NCBI GenBank assembly: GCA_964504195.1
Contig: CAZDDI010000113.1
Location: forward strand, 1-6,625
Length of the DNA stretch: 6,625 bases
Source: CAZDDI01 sp964504195
GTDB taxonomy: Bacteria; Chloroflexota; Anaerolineae; B4-G1; SLSP01
Reading direction: 5' to 3'
Positions 1 to 4,987 of the stretch are shown here, piece by piece; position 1 is the first letter of the stretch, and the number at the start of each line of letters is the position of its first letter. The notes under the pieces were generated by a model. It ran no database searches. It saw only the letters and a list, made by a program, of their open reading frames with translations, and was not told where the DNA came from. The position numbers and the translations under genes were made by a program.

Positions 1-2
1 AA

Positions 3-110
3 GTTAATAAGGCGATAGAACTTACGTTCTGTAAACGTATTTCAGGACTTGACAAGCGTAGCGCGAAGCGTCTGCTTCGCGTAGTTGCGAACGGCGCATC
101 TATGCGCTGA
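3..110 (+). CDS. Possible C-terminal fragment of an unidentified gene cut by the window edge
   Basis: A reading frame entering from the left edge stays open for 35 codons and ends at TGA 108-110. The peptide ends in LLRVVANGASMR and is rich in Lys and Arg (RISGLDKRSAKRLL). I recognise no family. The same stretch contains two perfect hairpins (62-81 and 94-107), so the open frame may just reflect repeat DNA. One frame on the opposite strand is also open across the segment, which weakens the case. There is no start in view and no visible terminator after the stop. This is a weak candidate, listed because nothing else explains the edge. Confidence 0.2.
   Translation, partial: VNKAIELTFCKRISGLDKRSAKRLLRVVANGASMR
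62..81. repeat. Perfect 8-bp hairpin, CGCGAAGC arms
   Basis: CGCGAAGC at 62-69 is followed by its exact reverse complement GCTTCGCG at 74-81, with a 4-base loop GTCT. There is no T-run on either side, so it does not look like an intrinsic terminator. It lies inside the doubtful left-edge frame and close to a second hairpin. It could be a dispersed palindromic repeat, a small structured RNA element or chance. Confidence 0.5.
94..107. repeat. Short perfect inverted repeat, GCGCAT arms
   Basis: GCGCAT (94-99) and ATGCGC (102-107) are exact reverse complements separated by two bases. In the same stretch AGAAC/GTTCT (17-21 and 26-30) and CGCGC/GCGCG (136-140 and 145-149) also form 5-bp stems with 4-base loops. 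Four stem-loops fall within about 135 bases. No RNA family is recognised, and the rest of the 1-285 gap shows no gene I can support. Confidence 0.4.
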
Positions 111-285
111 CAGTTCACGGTACATTTACCATTTGCGCGCTGGTGCGCGGGCGGGGACTAGGGTCGCTTCGGCCATAACCAACCGGTCATAGGAGCAAAC
201 ACGAGTAAATTCGGCGACCTGTGCTTGTACCAATATCCACCCCCGCAAAAAGTTGTCAATCCCCGCATCCAACACTATGCTTGAG

Positions 286-714
286 CTATTCAACATAAGA
301 TGGATACAGTGCTGGCGGGGGCACGAGGTCGCGGTTGATCTCACGCTCTCTACCGTAGCCCCACAGGGTCTTGACCCATGCCCCATCCTGCAACTCCCAG
401 AAGAACACCGCACCGGTATCGCTGCTGTAGAGCCAGACGCGCTCCTGCTCATCCCACAGCCAATAGACGTTAAGGTTGCCTACGAAGTCCGCCTCTGTGT
501 CCTGGTAGAGAAGGTCTCCTTCATGGGTAGCAATTGTCACGCGCCAGACGCGCTCCTCAATCGGCACGGTGAGGCGGTACAGGCCGCTGGGAGATAGCAA
601 CGGCTGTTGCTGATTGGCTGGTGGTGCCGGTCGCGCGAAACAAGCCAGCATCGCCAGCAAGAGTAGGGCGGGGATGAGAGCGCGATTGGCAATCTGGATG
701 CTTTGGATCTTCAT
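286..714 (-). CDS. Small predicted lipoprotein of unknown function
   Basis: The product is 142 residues. It has a basic N-terminus, a hydrophobic stretch at about residues 12-24 (ALIPALLLLAMLA) and Cys25 preceded by M-L-A. This resembles a lipobox, though Met at -3 is less usual than Leu. I infer export and lipid attachment to the outer face of the membrane. A Pro/Gln-rich linker (about 28-40) leads into a compact Trp/Tyr-rich beta-type domain (about 44-120) with the segments VWRVTIATHEGDLLYQD, NVYWLWD and RVWLYSSDTGAVFFWELQDG. The charged tail (about 121-142) is Pro-rich. I cannot name a family. The start at 714 is supported by GGAG at 721-724, six bases upstream, and by a good promoter at 747-775. 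The gene diverges from the toxin-antitoxin operon, and no clear terminator follows it. Domain role and substrate are unknown. Confidence 0.72.
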   Translation of the reverse strand: MKIQSIQIANRALIPALLLLAMLACFARPAPPANQQQPLLSPSGLYRLTVPIEERVWRVTIATHEGDLLYQDTEADFVGNLNVYWLWDEQERVWLYSSDTGAVFFWELQDGAWVKTLWGYGREREINRDLVPPPALYPSYVE

Positions 715-720
715 AGCTCA

Positions 721-724
721 CTCC
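721..724 (-). promoter_or_regulatory. Ribosome binding site of the lipoprotein gene
   Basis: Read on the minus strand this is GGAG, six bases before the ATG at 714. It supports that start codon. Confidence 0.6.
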
Positions 725-746
725 GGTTCATGCTTGCGTATCCCTC

Positions 747-775
747 ATTATAACTCTGCCCCACCAACGCGCCAA
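747..775 (-). promoter_or_regulatory. Sigma70-type promoter of the lipoprotein gene
   Basis: On the minus strand, TTGGCG (775-770) and a perfect TATAAT (752-747) are separated by 17 bases. The -35 matches the consensus TTGACA at four of six positions. Transcription would start near 740 and give a leader of about 25 bases before the ATG at 714. The promoter faces away from the toxin-antitoxin promoter. Confidence 0.7.
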
Positions 776-797
776 CGATGGTTTAACCCGCCCGGTT

Positions 798-811
798 TAG
801 CACCTGTGCTA
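798..811. promoter_or_regulatory. Palindrome between divergent promoters, possible operator
   Basis: TAGCAC-CT-GTGCTA is a 6-bp inverted repeat around two unpaired bases. It lies upstream of the -35 elements of both the lipoprotein promoter (747-775) and the toxin-antitoxin promoter (842-870). That is a natural place for a regulator affecting either gene. I cannot assign it to a known regulator family. A 14-base near-palindrome can occur by chance. Confidence 0.35.
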
Positions 812-841
812 TCCGACACTACAACTCTGGTCTCAAAAATC

Positions 842-870
842 TTGAAACCCACTTTGAAACGTGGTATACT
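842..870 (+). promoter_or_regulatory. Promoter of the vapBC operon
   Basis: TTGAAA (842-847, five of six to consensus), a 17-base spacer and TATACT (865-870, five of six) form a near-ideal sigma70-type promoter. TGG immediately before the -10 makes it an extended -10. Transcription should start near 877, leaving a leader of about 55 bases. The spacer is occupied by an imperfect palindrome, so a bound repressor would block RNA polymerase. Confidence 0.78.
849..864. promoter_or_regulatory. Putative VapB(C) operator within the promoter spacer
   Basis: CCAC at 849-852 is inverted as GTGG at 861-864, with TT/AA also pairing at 854-855 and 858-859. Twelve of 16 positions are symmetric. The site fills the space between the -35 and -10. 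Type II antitoxins with ribbon-helix-helix folds usually repress their own promoters by binding such palindromes, so this is the most likely autoregulatory site. This is an inference from position and symmetry. Confidence 0.5.
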
Positions 871-920
871 GAAAGCAACTCAGGAAAGCAGAACTGTGCA
901 TGCCTATTATCCCGCTGCCC

Positions 921-927
921 AGGAGGT
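921..927 (+). promoter_or_regulatory. Strong ribosome binding site of vapB
   Basis: AGGAGGT is a near-perfect Shine-Dalgarno sequence five bases before ATG 933. A second in-frame ATG at 939 would sit 11 bases away and is less favoured. The strong site contrasts with the weak one before the toxin, which fits excess antitoxin synthesis. Confidence 0.75.
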
Positions 928-932
928 AAACT

Positions 933-1172
933 ATGACCATGATACAAGTGCAACTCGAAGAGACGTTGTATGCCCGCTCACGGCAAATTGCCGCCCAACG
1001 GAATACAACTCTGGAAGCCCTGGTGCGGGAATTTTTGGCGCAATTGAGCGTGTCGAGCAGTGAAGATCCGCTCTGGGGTATGTTCGCACACGAGCCGGAA
1101 TTGCTGGATCAGATTGTCGAAACCGCGTTGGAGACACGCAGCATGCAACCCTGGCGGGCACCCCATGCGTAA
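933..1172 (+). CDS. vapB: VapB-like antitoxin (type II toxin-antitoxin system)
   Basis: This 79-residue protein should neutralise the PIN-domain toxin encoded immediately downstream and repress their shared promoter. Residues 3-38 (IQVQLEETLYARSRQIAAQRNTT..., then ALVREFLAQL) read as a ribbon-helix-helix DNA-binding unit: a short beta strand followed by two amphipathic helices. Residues 45-79 would form the toxin-binding tail, which is typically flexible and ends here in WRAPHA. Assignment rests on the N-terminal pattern, the size and the neighbour, because antitoxin sequences are poorly conserved. Its stop overlaps the toxin start by eight bases (ATGCGTAA), so the two are translationally coupled. 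A strong ribosome binding site and an extended -10 promoter precede it. An in-frame alternative start at 939 would remove two residues. Confidence 0.87.
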   Translation: MTMIQVQLEETLYARSRQIAAQRNTTLEALVREFLAQLSVSSSEDPLWGMFAHEPELLDQIVETALETRSMQPWRAPHA

Positions 1173-1587
1173 AGCGCTGCTGGATACCGATATTTTCTCA
1201 GAGATTCTCAAAGGTAAAGATCCACAAGTTGCCGTTCGCGCATCACTATATCGCGCCGCATTTCGACAATATACCATTTCTACAATTACGGTAGTAGAAA
1301 TTGTCAAAGGGTTACACAAAACGAATCACACGGAGCGATTGCAGCAATTTCTTGATGGGCTAACTTCGGTGGAAGTTTTGACCCTGGATGTTGTGGCCGC
1401 CGAGATAGCGGGGAAGATTTATGCTGATTTGGAGCGTACCGGGCAACCGATAGGACGTGCTGACCCGTTGATTGCTGCGATTGCATTACGACAGCAGCGC
1501 GTTCTGGTCACAGGCAACATGAAGCATTATCAGCGACTCATTACGTTGGGATATCCGCTTGAGTTAGACAATTGGCGTTTGCTGTAA
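1165..1587 (+). CDS. vapC: VapC family PIN-domain ribonuclease toxin
   Basis: The product is 140 residues, normal for VapC. PIN-domain toxins are Mg2+-dependent endoribonucleases in the cytoplasm; known members cut initiator tRNA or other structured RNAs and stop translation until the antitoxin is restored. The target here cannot be predicted. Acidic active-site residues are visible: Asp7 in LLDTDIFSE, Glu45 in TVVEIVKGL and Asp100 in GRADPLIAAIA. The C-terminal LVTGNMKHYQRL (114-125) matches the usual TxNxxHF-like motif, with Asn118 and His121. The frame extends upstream to 1060, but the conserved fold begins at ATG 1165, which overlaps the antitoxin stop. The upstream ribosome binding site is weak (GGCGGG at 1153-1158), consistent with coupling to the antitoxin. 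All key residues are present, so it should be active. Confidence 0.93.
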   Translation: MRKALLDTDIFSEILKGKDPQVAVRASLYRAAFRQYTISTITVVEIVKGLHKTNHTERLQQFLDGLTSVEVLTLDVVAAEIAGKIYADLERTGQPIGRADPLIAAIALRQQRVLVTGNMKHYQRLITLGYPLELDNWRLL

Positions 1588-1604
1588 CCCTCCTCTAGCA
1601 CAAC

Positions 1605-1640
1605 AAGGCCGAGCAATCAAACTGCCCGGCCTTTCTGTTT
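1605..1640 (+). terminator. Intrinsic terminator of the vapBC operon
   Basis: AAGGCCG (1605-1611) pairs with CGGCCTT (1627-1633). After one mismatch the stem continues as GCA/TGC (1613-1615 and 1623-1625) around a 7-base loop. TTTCTGTTTT follows on the plus strand. It lies 18 bases after the toxin stop. On the minus strand the stem is followed by TTGTTGTG, so it may also act weakly on the convergent glycosidase transcript. Confidence 0.78.
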
Positions 1641-1649
1641 TCACAACAC

Positions 1650-1682
1650 CGCCCGGCAACGTGGCTTCCCACGCGCCGGGCG
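1650..1682. terminator. Strong hairpin between convergent genes, possible glycosidase terminator
   Basis: CGCCCGGC (1650-1657) pairs perfectly with GCCGGGCG (1675-1682). After a small internal loop, CGTGG (1660-1664) pairs with CCACG (1669-1673) around the tetraloop CTTC. It lies 35 bases past the stop of the minus-strand glycosidase. No U-tract follows on the minus strand (GTGTTGTG), so it may be a 3' end stabiliser or work together with the 1605-1633 stem. Confidence 0.5.
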
Positions 1683-1696
1683 ACGAAAAATCCCCT

Positions 1697-1717
1697 TACG
1701 CAGTACGCAATACGCAT
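1697..1717. repeat. Three-copy heptamer repeat TACGCAR/T
   Basis: TACGCAG, TACGCAA and TACGCAT follow one another exactly, ending at the first base of the complemented stop codon of the glycosidase (1717-1719). Such period-7 tracts occur dispersed in some bacterial genomes, including cyanobacteria and filamentous Chloroflexota. With only three units here, its role is unknown. Confidence 0.6.
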
Positions 1718-4700
1718 TACCTGTATCCCACATCCACCAGCGGCTCACCCTCCACCGTCGCCAGCCGCGCGCCGAAGAACCACCAGTGGGGATGGGGCGC
1801 ATCGGGCGCGGGGGTGGTGCGGATGAGCAGGGTGTTCGCGCCTGCCCGCAGCGCGAACGGGGCGGTGTGCTCGATGGGGCGCGACCACAGCGGCGCGCTG
1901 GCGGCGTCGGGATGGGGCAGCACGGCGAGCGGGACGCCGTTGCAGGTGAGCGTCGCTGCGCCGCCGGAGCGGAACTCCAGCACGGCCTCGCGCGCCTCCG
2001 GGCTGATGACGGTGGCGGCGATGTAGCCCACCAACGGCTCGCCCGCCGTCAGTTCGACCTCATATTCGCGGATGAAATGCACCGCGTGTGGTTCATCCAG
2101 AGCGGGGATGGCCTCCACGTCTTGAAGGTACTCGCGCCAGTCATACGCCGGATCGAGCGCGCCTTCCGCCGTGAGTAGCGCTTCCAGCGCGGGCGCATCG
2201 GCAGCGGGGAAGGCGACGGCCTGCCAGCGGGTGATGGTGGGGAAGAGCAGCGGCCCGCTGAAATGCTCCGTCCACGAAACGCCGCGCCAGGTGAGCGTGA
2301 CCTCAGCCTCGCAGCGTTGGGCGCGCAAATTGCCATCGAAGGCGAAGGGCGCATCGAAGATGTGCGCCTGGGTGGTTTGCGCATGGCGGACAGTCTCCAC
2401 CTGCGGCTGCGGGCCGCGATGCAGGGTGAAGCGCGCCTCCACTTCGTAGGGGCTGCCATCGGCGGGCGCACCCACGATGACGCGGAGCAGCTGTTGCGAG
2501 GCTTCTTCGCGCGTGGTGAAGGGGATGGCGCGCACGAATGGCCCGCCCAGCCGGGCGAGGGCATCACGCTTGCCGGGGATGTCCGGCAGAGCGAGCACCG
2601 CGTCGGCGGTGAGCGGCTCGCAGTACCAGGGCGCGCTCGCGCTGCCCCGCAGGAGCCGTTGCACATCGGCGGCGATGCAGGCGCGATTGTGTTCCGCGCC
2701 GAGCGCGACGATGTCGCCCGCCGCCCGCGCTGCGACCGTGACGGCCTGCGTTTTGGGCAGTAGCGGCGTGGTGATGATCGTCCGCAGCAGCGCGGGATCG
2801 TAGCGCCATGTGACGGGCGTCCCGTTCACCAACACTTCCGCAGGCGCGACGCTGCCCTCCAGCCAGAGCTCGTAGCGGCGCGCGGCGGGCAGCGCGTCGC
2901 ACTGCCCCTCCACCGGCGCGATGGTCACGCGCCAGGCGTCGCCGACCACTTCCGACGTGATCTCCGTCCACTCGAATTGCCCCTCGCGGTAGGCTTCGGT
3001 CAGGCCGTCGTCTTCGTAGAGGCGGAAACGGCCCGCCGCGCCGGGGAACACGGCAAGCGTGAGGCTGTCTTTGGGCTGTGCGTCGGTCGCGCCGGAGCGC
3101 AACCGGGGCGGCGTCACTTCCGCGAACTCAGGTGCCAGCGGCAGAATCGCCCCCGCCCGCAGTAGCATCGGCACGCGGTCGAGATCGCCCACCAGCCGCA
3201 CCCAGCGCGGCCCGGTGAAGGTCTCCCGCGTCTGGTAGTCAATCCACAGCCCAGGGGGAATCCACACGTCCTCGTAGGCCATACCGGTCGCCTCATCCAG
3301 CGGATGCACGATGGGCGCCGCGAGGATCTGGTCGCCCAAATAATACTGGAAGCGCGCCGCGTAGGCGTCCGGCGTTTCGGGATGCTCGTAGACCATGGGA
3401 TAGCAGACGGAAAGGCCGGTCTCCACGTTGCGCCGGGCGAGCGTGTAGAGGTAGGGGACGAGCCGGTAGCGCCACTGGAAGGCAGCCTGCGCCACGCGGA
3501 ACACGTCCGCGCCGAAAGCCCAGGGGCGGCGCTCGCAGCGGGCGTCTTTGGTGGAGTGCAGGCGCAGCACGGGGCTGAGCGCGCCGTATTGCACCCAGCG
3601 GGCGTAGAGCTCCGGCGTGATCGTGCCGCCCATGTGCCCGCCGATGTCGTGGCTCCACCAGCCGTAGAGCACGTTGGCCGCCGCCGCCGTGAAGTAGGGC
3701 TGATACGCGAGCGACGCCCATGTCTCGTAGGTGTCGCCGGAGAAGCCGATGTAATAGCGGTGATTGCCCAATCCGCCCCACCGGCTGTAGAGCATGGGGC
3801 GCACGCCCTGGCGCGTGATGTCGTTGAAGTGCAGGTGATTGATCCAGGGCAGCGGATCGAGGCCCTTCACGTCGGACACCTCGCCCTGCTGCCAGTCCAT
3901 CCACCAGAAATCCACGCCCTCGTCCTCCATCGGATGATGCAGAAGCGTGAAGTAGGCTTCCACAAAGCGCTTGTCGCCAATGGTGAAGGGGATGGGCTGC
4001 TTGCTCGCCGGGTCAATGCCCATCGCACGGGCGAACGCAGGGTAGGCTTCCTCGTGCGGCTGGATGCCATCGGCGGGGTGCAGGTTGAACGTGGTGCGCA
4101 GGCCCTTCTCATGCACCCACTGCAAGAAGCCCGGCGGATCGGGGAAGAGCTCACGGTTCCAGGTGTAGCCCGTCCAGCCGTCGGGCGTGTGCCAGTCCAT
4201 GTCAATCACCAGCACGTCGAGCGGGATGTCATGCGCCTCGAAATCCGCCACTAGCTCCTGGAGGTCTTGCGCGCTGTAGGCCCAGTAGCGCGACCACCAG
4301 CCGCCGAGGATAAAGCGCGGGATGAGCGGAATCGCCCCGCCGAACTGCATGTATTCGCTCAGCGCGGCTTTGTAATCGTGCCCGTAGCCGAAGAACACCC
4401 AATCCTGCACGCCCTGACCCGGCAGCTCGTAATCCCGGCGGGGCTGCACCCAGCCATCGCTGGGATCGAAGAGCACGTTGCGGGTGTCATCGAAGAGCGC
4501 CCAGCCCGCGCGGGAGAGCAGGCCCTCTTCGAGCGCAGCATCGCCCCGGCAGTTATCGAGCGTGCGGCGCGTGCCGCGCAGGTTGCCGGGGTTCGGCATC
4601 CCCGGTCGCCACACCACCGGCTCGCCGTTGAGGGTGAAGGCGATGCTGAGGTTTTCCGGCGTGAATTTGCCGCTACTCACCTGATAGCGCAGGGTGAGCG

Positions 4701-4947
4701 CCCCGGTATCGAGGGTGAGCGCGCCCGCATCCTCGCGCACGGTGAAGGTGGGCGGCGTCTCCGTGGTGCGCGTGGGAAAGGCGTAGGTTGCACGATCCTC
4801 GAAGCTGCCGTTCTCCGCCCATTCCAGGCGGATCATGCGGGGCGTCAGCACAGTGAAGCGGGCGTTCCCGCTGATGACAATGGCATCGGGATGGGCGGTT
4901 GGATTGCCACGAAAACGTATCCGGTCGAAGAGAGAAGCAGTGTTCAT
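1717..4947 (-). CDS. Glycoside hydrolase family 31 enzyme (alpha-glucosidase/alpha-xylosidase-like)
   Basis: This 1076-residue protein is a retaining exo-acting alpha-glycosidase by family; the sugar and linkage are not certain. The N-terminal beta-sandwich covers about 1-195. The catalytic (beta/alpha)8 barrel covers about 205-530: GGWWSRYWAYS (215-225), LVIDMDWH (246-253), nucleophile Asp351 in DFWWMDWQQGE, Arg389 in YSRWGG, acid/base Asp405 in GFSGDTYETW, WWSHDIGGH (430-438) and LRLHS (461-465). A C-terminal sandwich and a DUF5110-like region (about 540-720) follow. The remaining 350 residues are additional beta-rich sequence; the last part (about 960-1070) resembles a galactose-binding-like fold. 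No signal peptide is seen, so it is probably cytoplasmic. ATG 4947 was chosen because AAGGAG lies eight bases upstream; a longer frame to 5163 would overlap the antiporter and lacks family sequence. The gene is markedly GC-rich. It lies 40 bases after the antiporter and is probably co-transcribed with it. Confidence 0.94.
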   Translation of the reverse strand: MNTASLFDRIRFRGNPTAHPDAIVISGNARFTVLTPRMIRLEWAENGSFEDRATYAFPTRTTETPPTFTVREDAGALTLDTGALTLRYQVSSGKFTPENLSIAFTLNGEPVVWRPGMPNPGNLRGTRRTLDNCRGDAALEEGLLSRAGWALFDDTRNVLFDPSDGWVQPRRDYELPGQGVQDWVFFGYGHDYKAALSEYMQFGGAIPLIPRFILGGWWSRYWAYSAQDLQELVADFEAHDIPLDVLVIDMDWHTPDGWTGYTWNRELFPDPPGFLQWVHEKGLRTTFNLHPADGIQPHEEAYPAFARAMGIDPASKQPIPFTIGDKRFVEAYFTLLHHPMEDEGVDFWWMDWQQGEVSDVKGLDPLPWINHLHFNDITRQGVRPMLYSRWGGLGNHRYYIGFSGDTYETWASLAYQPYFTAAAANVLYGWWSHDIGGHMGGTITPELYARWVQYGALSPVLRLHSTKDARCERRPWAFGADVFRVAQAAFQWRYRLVPYLYTLARRNVETGLSVCYPMVYEHPETPDAYAARFQYYLGDQILAAPIVHPLDEATGMAYEDVWIPPGLWIDYQTRETFTGPRWVRLVGDLDRVPMLLRAGAILPLAPEFAEVTPPRLRSGATDAQPKDSLTLAVFPGAAGRFRLYEDDGLTEAYREGQFEWTEITSEVVGDAWRVTIAPVEGQCDALPAARRYELWLEGSVAPAEVLVNGTPVTWRYDPALLRTIITTPLLPKTQAVTVAARAAGDIVALGAEHNRACIAADVQRLLRGSASAPWYCEPLTADAVLALPDIPGKRDALARLGGPFVRAIPFTTREEASQQLLRVIVGAPADGSPYEVEARFTLHRGPQPQVETVRHAQTTQAHIFDAPFAFDGNLRAQRCEAEVTLTWRGVSWTEHFSGPLLFPTITRWQAVAFPAADAPALEALLTAEGALDPAYDWREYLQDVEAIPALDEPHAVHFIREYEVELTAGEPLVGYIAATVISPEAREAVLEFRSGGAATLTCNGVPLAVLPHPDAASAPLWSRPIEHTAPFALRAGANTLLIRTTPAPDAPHPHWWFFGARLATVEGEPLVDVGYR

Positions 4948-4955
4948 ATATGAAG

Positions 4956-4961
4956 CTCCTT
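4956..4961 (-). promoter_or_regulatory. Ribosome binding site deciding the GH31 start
   Basis: On the minus strand this reads AAGGAG, eight bases before ATG 4947. It fixes that codon as the start rather than the in-frame ATG at 5163, inside the antiporter gene. Confidence 0.8.
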
Positions 4962-4963
4962 GA

Positions 4964-4984
4964 AAATAGCAAATCTCAAAATTT
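4964..4984. repeat. Period-7 repeat AAATAGC/AAATCTC/AAAATTT
   Basis: Three heptamer-like units lie in the 40-base gap between the antiporter stop and the glycosidase ribosome binding site. The same motif (AAATCTC, preceded by TGAAAAT a few bases earlier) recurs in the gap upstream of the antiporter at 6516-6544. The unit is AT-rich and degenerate. Confidence 0.5.
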
Positions 4985-4987
4985 AAC

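Noticed and set aside
126..452. Minus-strand frame of 108 codons overlapping the lipoprotein gene
   Set aside because: It is out of frame with the better supported lipoprotein gene, has no promoter or ribosome binding site, and its Ser/Arg-rich product looks non-coding.
1060..1164. Upstream start for the toxin frame at 1060
   Set aside because: The added 35 residues lie inside the antitoxin gene in another frame, and the PIN fold begins directly at ATG 1165.
3304..4254. Long plus-strand open frame of 316 codons
   Set aside because: It lies opposite the conserved GH31 barrel. It is a shadow frame caused by high GC, and its His/Arg/Val/Ala-rich translation matches no family.
4267..4953. Plus-strand open frame of 228 codons
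   Set aside because: It is antisense to the N-terminal part of the GH31 gene, has no ribosome binding site and shows composition typical of a shadow frame.
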